From Elgaria multicarinata webbii (taxonomy: Eukaryota > Chordata > Lepidosauria > Squamata > Anguidae), in the NCBI RefSeq assembly GCF_023053635.1, contig NC_086178.1, positions 93,418,226 through 93,482,225 on the forward strand: a stretch of DNA of 64,000 nucleotides. Direction: 5' to 3'. The notes under the pieces are model-generated. The model did not search any database. It saw only the letters and a list, made by a program, of their open reading frames with translations, and had not been told where the DNA came from. Positions 34,005 to 47,967 of the stretch are shown piece after piece. Every line of letters starts with the position of its first letter. Position 1 is the stretch's first letter. The translations under genes were made by a program, and so were the position numbers.

Positions 34005-34387
34005 AAGGAAGATAGATGCTTTTGAAGTGTGGTGTTGGAGGAAAATTCTGAGAGTGCCTTGGACTGCAAGAAGATCAAACCAGTCCATACTCCAGGAAAT
34101 AAAGCCAGACTGCTCACTTGAGGGAATGGTATTAAAGGCAAAACTGGAGTACTTTGGCCACATAATGAGAAGACAGGATACCCTGGAGAAGAGGCTGATG
34201 CTAGGGAAAGTGGAAGGCAAAAGGAAGAGGGGCCGACCAAGGGCAAGATGGACGGATGATATTCTGGAGGTGACAGACTTGACCTTGGGGGAGCTAGGGG
34301 TGGCAACGTCCGACAGAAAGCTCTGGCGTGGGCTGGTCCATGAAGTCACAAAGAGTCGGAAGTGACTGAACGAATAAACAACAACAA
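34005..34387 (+). mobile_element. RTE-BovB LINE, short 5'-truncated copy with target-site duplication
   Basis: Encodes only the end of the BovB ORF (FEVWCWRKILRVPWTARRSN to VHEVTKSRK) and the 3' terminus GAACGAATAAACAACAACA. A 9-bp direct repeat AACCCCATG (33996-34004 and 34388-34396) flanks it. Over about 360 aligned bases it differs from the copy at 8077-9093 at roughly 11 sites by eye. Confidence 0.93.
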
Positions 34388-34571
34388 AACCCCATGTATA
34401 GCAGCAGGGTATGAAACCTGCTTGTTTTGAATCTACTGTAACCGGCAAGGATCGCTCCAAGTAGACACAGGAAACCCGTGGGAAGATGCTATGCCCTGTA
34501 AGTCCTACCCTGGGAATGTGACTTGTTGCCACTCACTATATTAGATTTCTTTAAATTCACATAGCTCTCGA

Positions 34572-35320
34572 ATACAGGAAGGTGCCTTATGCGGAGTCAG
34601 ACGTTTGGTCCATCTAGCCCGGCATTTATTTATTTATTTACATTTCTATGCCGTCCCATAGCCAAAGCTCTCTGGGCGGTTCATAAAATTTAAAACCTCA
34701 AGATACAGTGTACACCAATATAAAATATAAAAGCTTAGAACTACAATATAAAAGTACAACCAGAATAAAACTTAGCCGCAATGCAGAGATTTAAAACACA
34801 GATTTAAAACAGCAGAGCTAAAAGACTAAAATGCTAAGAAAATAAAAATGTCTTCACCTGGCGCTGAAAAGAGTACACTATAGGCGCCAGGCAAACCTCT
34901 CTAGGGAGCTCATTCCACAGCCAGGGCACCACAGCAGAGAAGGCCCTCTTCTTGGTAGCCTCCCACCTCACTTCCTTTGGCAGGAGGCCCCAGAATAAGA
35001 CCCCTGAAGATGACCTTAGGGTCCTGGCAGGTATATATGGGAGGAGACAATCCTTCAGATAATCTGACCCCCAAGCTATTTAGGGCTTTGAATGTTAATA
35101 CCAGCACTTTGAATCAGGCCTGGACCTGGACTAGCAGCCAGTGCAGCTGGAAAAGTACTGACATAATACAATCTCTTTGGCCAGTCCCCATTAACAATCT
35201 CGCTGCCCTGTTTTGGACCACCTGAAGTTTCCAGATAGTATTGTTGTCACTAACTGGAAGTGACTCTCCAGGGTTTCAGGCAGAACTTTTTCCAGCGCTA
35301 TCTGGAGATGCTTCACTATT
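34572..35320 (-). mobile_element. tRNA-derived SINE interrupted by a LINE insertion
   Basis: The left part (34572-34622) is AGGAAGGTGCCTTATGCGGA plus TTTGGTCCATCTAGCCCGG. The right part (from about 35243) is TTGTTGTCACTAACTGGAAG and ACTCTCCAGGGTTTCAGGCA. In uninterrupted copies (29534, 58619) these parts are adjacent. The material between is the LINE at 34623-35240. Confidence 0.7.
34623..35240 (-). mobile_element. L2-like LINE 3' region inserted in a SINE
   Basis: The minus strand ends AACCGCCCAGAGAGCTTTGG, GGGACGGCATAGAAATG and TAAATAAATAAA. Upstream lies the ORF2 end with blocks VLTFKALNSLGVRLSEGL and WEVGYQEE-like remnants, and the GGCGCCAGG motif. The insertion edges are not precise. 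Confidence 0.75.
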
Positions 35321-35717
35321 GTCTGTTTCTTTCCGTTCATCCTTATGAAGAGCACCTTCAAGCATTACACAGGGGGATAACAGATAACACCTGTCTGCCC
35401 ATCTAACCAAAAGGTCTGGTTGACTAGGACCCTTGCACTACGGCTGGATGAAGACTGGATTCCACACAACAAAGGAGGTGGAGGAGGTGACACCCTGCTC
35501 TCTGACACCAGTCTTTGCTTACTCTCCCCGCCTCTCAAATGTAGTTCCTGGTGCCCGCAGGAGGAAAGCCTACCAGAAGGCTATTTGATCACAGAGCATT
35601 CCCAACTCCCACAAGCCACGGGTGACAGCGGAGCGGGGCGGAACCCTATGGCTTTCCCAAGCTTTAAGCCATTTGGAATCTAGTGCTTCACAGGACACAT
35701 AACAAATTCAATACTTA

Positions 35718-39597
<3,880 letters not shown>

Positions 39598-39781
39598 CTT
39601 TGCTTGCCAGAATTTAAGGAGTATTCATCGACAGCTTTGTCATAGATCGTCCTGATGTCATCTAGGCATCCATTGTCCCCAAAAGCACCCCACTCCATGT
39701 TCACACACATTCTTCCTTGCTCTCCCTCTACCATCTCAATGTTTCTCATTTCCTCCATGTAACACGCATTGCTGCCAGTTC
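39598..39781 (-). CDS. HK1: HK1 exon 15
   Basis: The exon is 184 nt, the counterpart of exon 7. Encodes [40 protein letters not shown] and [19 protein letters not shown] and NMEWGAFGD are hexokinase signatures for nucleotide and glucose binding (Glu of EWGAFG contacts glucose). Acceptor TTCTAG, donor GTACTTC. Confidence 0.95.
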
Positions 39782-40232
39782 CTAGAACAAAGGAAATAAT
39801 CAGATTCAATACCCAAACAGAAGATTTTGTTGTTTACCACACACACCCCCCAAGTACCCCCTAGGAGAGAGCAGGACACAAATTCAAATATTGCATTATT
39901 ATAGCCATGCAACCATGAAGCTCAGTGAGCGATCTTGAGCTAGTCATGGTCTCAGCCTAACCTACTTCACAGGGCTGTTGTGAGGTTAATGTGGGGTGGG
40001 AGAACCATGTCTACTGCCCTGAGCTCTTTAGAGGAAGGGAAGAATAAAAATGTAATAATAAAATACATAAATAATATTTAATTTGATTACAGAGGGAGAT
40101 ATCCATGAGCCCTAAACCTCTCTCCCCAGTCCCACTTCAATGCTCCAACCACTATACTACGCTGGCTCTATCCAATATAATCTATTGTAGGGACACCTTC
40201 CCCAAACCAAATTACAGAAGCCTCATACATAC
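39782..40232 (-). other. HK1: HK1 intron 14
   Basis: Short intron, mostly occupied by a MIR-like tRNA SINE (about 39905-40080, plus strand: GAAGCTCAGTGAGCGATCTT, AGTCATGGTCTCAGCCTAAC, TTGTGAGGTTAATGTGGGG). Confidence 0.85.
39905..40080 (+). mobile_element. tRNA-derived SINE (MIR-like), partial
   Basis: Body only: ATGAAGCTCAGTGAGCGATC, CTCAGCCTAACCTACTTCAC and AGAACCATGTCTACTGCCCT, ending AAAATGTAATAATAAAATAC. The promoter half is missing. Confidence 0.75.
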
Positions 40233-40332
40233 CCACAATGAGTCCAATTTCACAATTCGGATCTTCATAGGCACAAGTCATCATAGTCCCAACTGTATCA
40301 TTCACCACTGCCACAACATCCAGGTCAAAATC
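40233..40332 (-). CDS. HK1: HK1 exon 14
   Basis: The exon is 100 nt, the counterpart of exon 6. Encodes [20 protein letters not shown] and [13 protein letters not shown]. The Asp of VVNDTVG is the C-lobe catalytic base (human Asp657). Acceptor CAAAG, donor GTATGT. Confidence 0.95.
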
Positions 40333-42597
40333 CTTTGAAGAGAGAACAAAACCACACTCGCTTTTTACTGAAACATGTCATGGGAGTGTTCATGAACAGT
40401 TACAGTTCAGGGAAAGAAGCCCCCATCTGACATTTACCAGCTCTGTTTTGAATAGTGGCAATGTGACTTTCACGCTCACGCCACGATTTACTGGTAGGTT
40501 TAAGGAAATGTCCCCTGCCATATAATTCTTCACTGGCTACACAAATCAAATGCAACATACGGTATATCTCAGTTCTAATTATCATCTAATTACACCTTAA
40601 TCGTTGCTCTATCCACACTGCAACATCTTTTTTGCTAATTTTAATGGAACAGTAAAAAAAGAAGAAAAAAGAAAGCCTTTGTTTCCTTCATTTTAAAATG
40701 ATCTTTATTTATTTACAAAATTTGTATACTGCTCCATTCCCCAGGTGGCCACACCTGCTCTCCTCCGCCCAACCCCTTTCCACACACACATCCCTCCAAT
40801 GCTTCTGCTAAGCCTTAGTTTCTAGCAGTAACAGCTTTAAGCTAAAATAGGTTGGCATCTTTGACCCTGCCCCCTTTTGCCGTGCCCACGCACCGAGATC
40901 TTCTCTGAAACTGAATTTGGCCCCTGGGCTGATGAAGGTTTCCCACCCGTTCCATACTCAAGGTCTTACAAAAGATGCACCAAATAATAATTGAGAAGAG
41001 AAGGGCTAAGCATATAAACACGCTGTAACCTCCAATTAGACAATACATACAAGGTGGGAATACATAAATTATAGAATAGTTCCTAAGAACTCTTTCGTCT
41101 GGTCCAAAAATTCACAAATACGGACCAGATAAATTCAAACTTGTTCCATGTTGACCACCTGCTTGTAGCTTGTCTCAGATCTGTCTGATTCATCAGCTCT
41201 GACGCATTCCATATTTCCCACATGATATTTCTTTCTTTCGGAACCTCTGGTACCTTTCTTCTCACTGATGTTCCCATTTTTGCCAGTAACAGAAAGCTTA
41301 TCACCTTCCTCATCTAGTAAAACCTTCCAAGCAACTTAATAGAAGAGTATCAAATGTTCAATCATGACATTATATCTCGTAATCTCTTGTATAATTTCTA
41401 ACACACGGAGTCACACAGGTCTGATTTTGCAAGAGCCTCCCACAGGGCAGAAGATCTGCAAACAACAGTGTTGTATTGTCAACACCAGAAACTGACATTA
41501 TAAATTGTGCTTTAGTCATTCCAGGGCCCTTCATGACCTTCAGAAAACCTTTCTTCGTGTTTTGAAGTCATAAAGCAAGATGGCCTTGAGCTGTGTAATA
41601 TATTGTCAGTTACTATCTGGAGGTCAGCCAGTGCTTTGTTCCCATTTTAACTTAAGTTTGGCTAAAGATGACTCTGCAACGCGATTCATGAATAATGGGT
41701 GGGATTTTAAGAATGATGATTAAAATTCCATTTGCAGAACACGGGGAACCTTTGGAATGGCATTGGGATGGGACAAAGTTGTAGCCTAAAACAGAGATGG
41801 GGAATAATTTATTTTGGGTGGAGGGCTGGATGACCCCCTCACACAAGTCCTCCATGGCCAAACGATGTCAGTGGGCAGGGCCACACACTGTGGAGTCACA
41901 TGTGGTCCCTGGCCGAAGGACCGTCTAGCGCTCCACTTCAGCGGGAGACCTGGCTTCATTGGGCGAAATCCAACATAGAAATCCAACTCAGAGTAGACAT
42001 ATTGAAATGAATGGTACTTCAGTTAGTCATGACTAACTTAACGTCCATTTATTTCAATATGTCTACTCTGAGTAGGATTTCTATGTTGGATTTCGCCCAT
42101 TGCGCAAGGGCTTTCCCTGGCCATGGAAGACCCATGGGATACACAAAGCTGCCCTGGCCAAGGTACTGGATGGAGGAGCATTCCTCTGCCCAGAGCCTTG
42201 GCATCTCTTGCCTCATCTGTTCACCCACTGGGAAGGATGTGGGGAGGAGTAAAGCCAAGCTGGCTCTGCCCCTTCGCTCATCCATTTCCTTCGAACAGAG
42301 GAATGAAGGGGGCTGAGATAGTTTGGCTGCCCTCCACCCACATTTTCCCTAGCTGGGGGAAACCTGGGCAGAATGAAGCAGCCCCCTTCGCTCCTGGTTT
42401 TGGTAGGCATGTTTGCACTGAAGCTCTGGCCAGGGAAGAACTTAGTGCACCACCACCACCACCACCCCAATTGTGTGGGGTGCCGCATTTTAAGCAATGC
42501 AGAGCGGGGTCTATCCACAACCCATATACATTCATTTTAAAATGATCGGCAGCATCAGCTAATTTTACTCTTAAGTATCCACAGAAAAACAGCTCAC
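40333..42597 (-). other. HK1: HK1 intron 13
   Basis: Non-coding. Contains a degraded GGGTGGAGGGC-type MITE (41795-41955) directly followed by the 138-bp palindrome (41961-42098), and a CAC triplet run near 42449. Nothing is named in 40380-41780. Confidence 0.8.
41961..42098. mobile_element. 138-bp near-perfect palindromic MITE (TTGGATTTCG family)
   Basis: GGGCGAAATCCAACATAGAA, then ATCCAACTCAGAGTAGACAT and ATTGAAATGAATGG are mirrored base for base with very few mismatches to the right end ATGTTGGATTTCGCCC. The centre is TTAGTCATGACTAA. Partial relatives lie at 6241 and 9741. The target duplication is unclear (perhaps ATT). Confidence 0.85.
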
Positions 42598-42693
42598 CTC
42601 TCTTCTTTTAATGCCATCCCGAAGCAAACTAACAACATCCTCTCCTTCGCAGTCAGTAGCCTTAAAGCCCTTGGTCCAATTCAGAAGAATACC
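42598..42693 (-). CDS. HK1: HK1 exon 13
   Basis: The exon is 96 nt, the counterpart of exon 5. Encodes [20 protein letters not shown] and [12 protein letters not shown]. The Thr-Lys of WTKGF contacts glucose. Human HK1 has GILITWTKGF here; the LLNWTKGF form is the one seen in glucokinase. Acceptor TTTTTAG, donor GTGAGC. Confidence 0.94.
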
Positions 42694-43196
42694 CTAAAAA
42701 GGGAAAAAATAAACTCAGTTTCTGACTCCGTTTATTGTGATATTAAAACAAACCAAAAAGAGTCACCACTGGAGCATCCACGAGCCGTCAGAAATTCTCC
42801 CAAGAAGATTTTATGTAACTGCTGTGCGTGAGGCCTAAGTAGAGGTTTGTGGAGACTTAAAGCTGCCACTGACCCACATTTCCCTGGTTGGATCGACTGA
42901 AAGAAGATGCATGGTGTCATCCTGAAGGTTTCCTGCCCATCACAAAGGGTAGCTCTCGAAGTGCAGTGGGGGTGTAGGGATGGGGTCCAGCACCTATGCA
43001 AAAACACCCCGCAAACTTGTAGGAACGGATTCAGAGTCACACAAGGAGAACAAGGAAGGGGTTGTTAAGCCGCCAAGGTTGCAGGAGATCAGTGTGAGTT
43101 TGTCCAAATGCAGGCCTGAGAGCGGGACTTAGAGAGCCACTCAGGTTAAGAAGAGACGGTTGGCAGCAGTTTTGTTGCAACTTGGTTGCAGTTTTG

Positions 43197-43231
43197 TTGC
43201 AGATAGAACACCGGTGGTGTTCTATCTGCAA
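43197..43231. repeat. Perfect 35-bp inverted repeat
   Basis: Arms of 16 bp, TTGCAGATAGAACACC and GGTGTTCTATCTGCAA, around a GGT spacer. A third, one-mismatch copy of part of the arm (TTGCAGATGGAACACC) lies near 43333. Confidence 0.95.
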
Positions 43232-43777
43232 GGAGACTCTTTATTATGTTCTGTAGCGAAAGCTGGCCCCGATTTCGCCGGTGTTTTCACATGTATTTCT
43301 TTTGTTATCATTATTATAATAAAGAAGCTCCTTGCAGATGGAACACCACCTTGGCAGTTGGGACAGGAAGCTGTATCCCAAACCTGGGATACTGGCTGAA
43401 ATATACTAGCCCAATACCTACTTTAAAAAGCAAGGGACAGTAACATCTAGTGGTATTTGCAATTTGTAAATAACTACTTAGTATTTCTAAGTATCTATAT
43501 AGTATATGTGACCACTGAAGAAGACCCTCCTTTAGGGTCGAAACACATTTGGTCTATTTTTTTTAAAAAAAATCCTTGACTTTGAGTGTTTTTTAATGGG
43601 TTCTTAGTATTTGTTAGTGTGTTCTTAACGTCAGACTACACAGCCCTACAGTGGCAATATACTTTTTTTCTGCACTAGTGAAACTTATTAACGTATTAAA
43701 AGGCTTTTATAATACTTATCCATCTTTGTAGTATATGTGAACACGGATAGTGATACGATCTGCCCCTTTCTCTTACT

Positions 43778-43855
43778 TTACTGAGTAGGGACTAGAACCC
43801 GGATCTCCCAACTCCCAGTCCAACACCTTAGTCACCACACCACACTGGCTCTCAA
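43778..43855 (-). mobile_element. tRNA-derived SINE head fragment
   Basis: Minus strand: AGCCAGTGTGGTGTGGTGAC, TAAGGTGTTGGACTGGGAG and a B-box-like GATCCGGGTTCTAGT, the start of the MIR-like SINE seen at 59225-59405. Confidence 0.7.
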
Positions 43856-44309
43856 TCTTTAACAAGAATGCTAGTGTGCATGGGTCCACATATGTGTCTG
43901 CAGGGTCACAAGTGTGTGGCGTCTCCCCCTGAACCATCATTACATGCAGCCCCCAAGGCCCAAAAGGTTGTGCATCCTTGATGTGGATGTAGACAATGCT
44001 GAGCTAGATGGACCAATGGCCTGACTCGTATCAGGCGTCCTCCTTATGCTGCCTCGATGAGCAAGTCAACAAACTGTGAATTGGGCAAAGGGACAAAGCT
44101 TTTCTACCCAGCAAGAGATTTAACCTGAAAGCAGGGCTCCCCTGGTGCTAAATGAACATCACGGTGGGGCAAGCAAAATCTTTTAGTGCCTGAGTGGTCA
44201 GGTTTCTTTCTTTGTTTGCATACCGCTTCTCAATTTATACAGTGCAGAGGGAAAAATCCAAATCTCAAAACAGGTACTAAAAAGTGGCATTGTAGAAATA
44301 ACAACTTAC

Positions 44310-44429
44310 AGCATCTAAGCTTGTCTGCTTACACGGGAAAGAAAACGTAAAGCCCAGAGGAAGTCGTGCACCTTTGATTCCCATGTAATCCAAGAAGTCC
44401 GAAATGCAGGTAACAATGTGATCAAACAG
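44310..44429 (-). CDS. HK1: HK1 exon 12
   Basis: The exon is 120 nt, the counterpart of exon 4. Encodes [20 protein letters not shown] and [29 protein letters not shown] is the hexokinase signature with the Ser that contacts glucose. Acceptor TTTTAAAAG, donor GTAAGT. Confidence 0.95.
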
Positions 44430-44546
44430 CTTTTAAAAAAAAGAAGAAAGAGAGACAAGTATGTGTCATTATTTTAAATGATAGCTTTGGCTATTGGGCG
44501 GTATAGAAATGTGAGAAAGGAAGGAAGAAAAAGCCACAATGCTCAC

Positions 44547-44695
44547 CTCTTCTCCAGTACCCTGCATGACCTCTATAGGAATTGCATATATTTTATTGTG
44601 CATTTCCACCATTCTCCTTTTACCGCTCCGGATCTTCACAAGCAAAACTCGGAAATTTGTTCCTCCAAGATCTAAAGCCAAAAAGTCTCCGTTCT
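44547..44695 (-). CDS. HK1: HK1 exon 11
   Basis: The exon is 149 nt. Encodes [40 protein letters not shown] and [22 protein letters not shown] is the phosphate-1 ATP-binding motif of the catalytic C-lobe. Only 117 nt of intron separate it from exon 12; that intron contains a 30-bp remnant of the L2-like LINE end (TAGCTTTGGCTATTGGGCGG). Confidence 0.95.
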
Positions 44696-45137
44696 CTGCA
44701 AACAAAGCATTTTTGAAGATGTAAGATGTTAGGAACAAAGCGTCTACTTTTTGTGTGTTTTCAGACTCTTTAACATTTCCGTGTTACATGACCACAACAG
44801 CAGGATTTGGAGCTCTTTGCAAAGGCTCTGTGCTCAATCCAAGGACCAAACCACACAAGATGTTAATCACCTATTTAAAGAAATATGTTTATCCTGACCA
44901 CTTTACTCTGTATATAAAGTGGCTCTGGGGCTCCAATCCAGATTGAGGGCTGCGCTGCTCTTCTGCTGGAAACAACTTCCTCCTGAACGTTATTTGTCTC
45001 CAAAGGTTTCCCACACATCACAAATGGTAGCTAATGAAGTGGAGTCAGGAGACAGGTAAACTCAGAGTGTGATGACATCATGCATCTTTCAATAGAGAGT
45101 TTTCGGGGGCTAAAAGCAGCCAGGACATTCAGAAGCT

Positions 45138-45680
45138 TGGCTGGCTGGCTTTAAATGGAGATTAGACAAATTCATGGAAGATAAGGCTATCAATAGGCCA
45201 GTTCGCATGACATGACAGCTCATCTTGGGTCAATTAACCCTCAAGGAGGCAAAATGTGTGCCGCCCGCCATTTTAAATATGCAACCTCCGATCTGGGAGT
45301 TGTTGTTGTCCAAACCCAGCCACCAGGGATTAACCCTCATATAAGCCCCAATGGCCAGGTTCGGACAACAGGACAACACCTGATCAGGGGTTCAATAGGC
45401 AAAATAGCACCTGCAGGCATCGCAGCTCAACTTGAGTTAAATAAGCCATGGTGACCCACGGTGTGTCATGTGAATCAGGTCAATGGCTACTTAGTCATGC
45501 TGGTTATATATTACCTCCATTATCGGAGGCAGTATACCTTTGATGGGGAACATGCCCTACTTGTCCTACTTATGGGCTTCCCAGAGGAGTCTGGGTGGCT
45601 GCTGTGGGAACAGGATGCTGGACTTGACAGGCCTTTGACCAGATCCAGTGTGGGTCTCCTTACATTCTTTTTCTCCAAAA
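45138..45680 (+). mobile_element. CR1 LINE 3' region, interrupted by a MITE
   Basis: The left part (to 45197) reads GGCTTTAAATGGAGATTAGA, CAAATTCATGGAAGATAAGG and CTATCAATAG. The right part (from 45480) reads TCAATGGCTACTTAGTCATG, GAGGCAGTATACC and GATCCAGTGTGGGTCTCCTT. This is the common end of the CR1 group also seen, inverted, at 9897-11590. Confidence 0.8.
45198..45479. mobile_element. hAT-like MITE inserted in CR1
   Basis: The ends CCAGTTCGCATGACATGACA and TGTGTCATGTGAATCAGG are inverted partners. The host CR1 bases TCAATGGC are present on both sides in the form TCAATAGG (45190-45197) and TCAATGGC (45480-45487), an 8-bp target duplication with two later changes. Confidence 0.8.
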
Positions 45681-46558
45681 CAACATCAGCTAAATAAAAT
45701 AGTTTTATTTAAACACATGACTAACATCATATGCAGTTTGGCCTCAAAAGATCTACTGAACAAAGCAAAATAAAAACGTGGAATGCAGTTTTCTGAGCAC
45801 ACAAGACAAGGAACGTTTGCCAACAGATGGTGCTGCTGCTCCACTTGTTCAGAAGCAAGGCCAATCCGGGTTTTGGGTGAGTGTGTTTACGTCAGGAGGG
45901 AAAGGCAACCAAAAGAGCCAAGTATGTTTTCTGCTCATGACAGACCAGGTAATGAATAGAGTAATTTCATTTTGGGAGAATGAGAACAAACCGAGTGCCC
46001 CATCTAATGTCCACTGCTAGTAACAAGACCACTCAATTAACTGTAAGTGACTTTCCCTCTATGAAAAAAGTCTGAAATCTGAAATTGTTCTTTGAACTCA
46101 GCAGAGTTTCAAGAGCAATGAGGGAGATGTGTTATGGGAGGTTCCCCCACCACCACCAAAAGAAATGTGAGCTTGGCTTGCATTCTGGAAGGGCAGGAAA
46201 ACCTTCATTTTTCATTTGGGATTATTTTGTATGGTAATTCCTCACATTTTCTATTTACATCACTAAAAGTTCAGTTTTCTTGACTTCGTATGATTGCAGT
46301 TTTATTTTTAATTGTTTTCTCTGGGCTTTAAGTGACTTGGAACCCATGCTGGAAAAGCAGCCCATAATCCCTTTAAATAAACAAACCTAATACTGCTAAC
46401 AGTCATTAAAATTTCCATAAACCAATTAATAATTTCAGGCACAGAAAGCATGTGCCTCCTATCTGCAAGTCCCAGCTCTGGATTTTTAGTTTCTTCCCTT
46501 CGCAATCAGGAAGCTAGGCTGGCTCTTCAAAATATCCCTCGGGGGACTAGAGAGCTAC

Positions 46559-46863
46559 CTGTCCCATCAGGTGTGCTGCGGACGAAGGTGGGCAGCATCT
46601 TGACTTTCGCGTGGTCGTGCGTTTTCTTCCTGAGGCCGGCTTCGATTTCAGTGCGCATCCTCTTCTTCACCTGAAACAGCTGATCGTTGGTGAGCTTGAA
46701 TTCGGCCAGGGTCTCGCTGATCAGCCGGTGCTGCTCGGCCAGCCTGTATGCCACCGCCGTCACCATGGCAGCGCCCTTTCCACTGCCGCTCTCAGAGAGC
46801 AAAAAACGCACGTCTGAGTCAGGCACTAAGCGACGCACCATCTTGTGCAGACGCCGGGAGTAC
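46559..46863 (-). CDS. HK1: HK1 exon 10 (bridge between lobes)
   Basis: The exon is 305 nt, the largest coding exon. It ends the N-lobe with [20 protein letters not shown] and [18 protein letters not shown], passes the linker helix ([20 protein letters not shown]), and opens the C-lobe with [15 protein letters not shown]. It fuses what are the last and second exons of a single-lobe hexokinase gene. Acceptor CTGCAG, donor GTAGCTC. Confidence 0.95.
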
Positions 46864-46924
46864 CTGCAGAAAGAAAGAAATATATCGGTATTAAATTCCC
46901 TTTAACAACAACAACAACAACAAC

Positions 46925-47340
46925 TCAAAACATTTCTATACCGCCTTTCTGAAAAAGCCAATCAAGGCGGCTAACAGCAAAACAAAACAAATAAAGCACA
47001 GTAGAACCTTAAAGACAACTTTAAAAACCATGACAATGGTTTCGAAAGCCAAGTTAAAAAGAAGTATTTTGGCCCTCTTCTTGAACGCAGACAGAGCGGG
47101 GTTGCAACTCACCGGGAAGTGCGTTCCAGAGTTCGAGAGCAATGCAGGAGGATGCCCTTCTCTGCATGCCCAACAAACAGGCCTCTGTAAGTAAGGGTGT
47201 CTCGAAGGGGCCTCTCTTTAACAACCAAGCAGGTCCAGATATGGCTTAAAGCCATTTAGCACACCAAAACCTTGAACTGAGCCCAGAAATCAACTGGCAA
47301 CAAGTGCAGATCTTTCATCACGGAGGGGATATGATCCTGA
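46925..47340 (-). mobile_element. L2-like LINE 3' region
   Basis: Plus-strand CATTTCTATACCGCCTTTCT and AAGGCGGCTAACAGCAAAAC form the inverted LINE terminus. Further right, AACTCACCGGGAAGTGCGTT and AGGCCTCTGTAAGTAAGGGT are remains of the upstream region. Confidence 0.5.
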
Positions 47341-47713
47341 TACCATGCACCATTGAGCAGACTAGCTGCTGTATTTTGCACCAGTCAAAGATTCCAGATG
47401 CCCCGTGGAAAGCGAATTGCAACAGTCTAGCCATGATATAACCAAGGCATGGATAACTGTTGCCATACAACTCCCATAATCCCCAGACAGATGACAGGAG
47501 ATTATCGGAGTTGTACTCCAATGAATCTGGAGGACAGCAGATTGGAGAAGGCTGCATTCATGTAATAGTAGGCCGCCTGATAGTAGCCAGTAGCACTCCA
47601 TGAAACAAAGGCAGCAGATAAAATCATGAGACATTATCCCCAGTTTAGATATTATTTGAGCAGAACCATTAGCTGAGGAATGTAGGAGACACTAATGACG
47701 CATTCCTCCAACA

Positions 47714-47967
47714 CATTCCTCGCTTCTGCTTTTAATTAGCAACCTACGATTGCCCCAACTGTAGGTTGTGATTGTGATGTCCAATCCCGGTTACTCTGGG
47801 TTGTTTAGAGCTTAAACAACCCAGAGTTAAACCAACAACAATTGATAAGTGAACTCTGGGTTATTTAACCTTGAAACAACCCAGAGTGGCCAGGTTTGTA
47901 CATCACAATCACAACCGACAATTGGGGCAATCGTAGGTTGTTAATTGAAAGCAAAAGTGAGGAGCTC
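47714..47967. mobile_element. 254-bp palindromic MITE
   Basis: Arms of about 115 bp. CCTCGCTTCTGCTTTTAATT, AGCAACCTACGATTGCCCCA and TTGTGATTGTGATGT on the left are mirrored by ACATCACAATCACAA, TGGGGCAATCGTAGGTTGTT and GCAAAAGTGAGG on the right. Each half contains a further small hairpin built on ACTCTGGGTT and AACCCAGAGT. The whole can fold into a cross-shaped structure. Confidence 0.85.

Larger units (their letters stand above)
42694..44309 (-). other. HK1: HK1 intron 12
   Basis: Non-coding. Contains a perfect 35-bp palindrome (43197-43231), a GAAGA-stem-GAAA motif (43515-43543) and the tRNA half of a SINE on the minus strand (43778-43855). Nothing named in 42700-43130. Confidence 0.8.
44696..46558 (-). 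other. HK1: HK1 intron 10
   Basis: Non-coding. Contains a CR1 3' end split by a MITE (45138-45680). Nothing recognised in 45690-46550. Confidence 0.85.
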
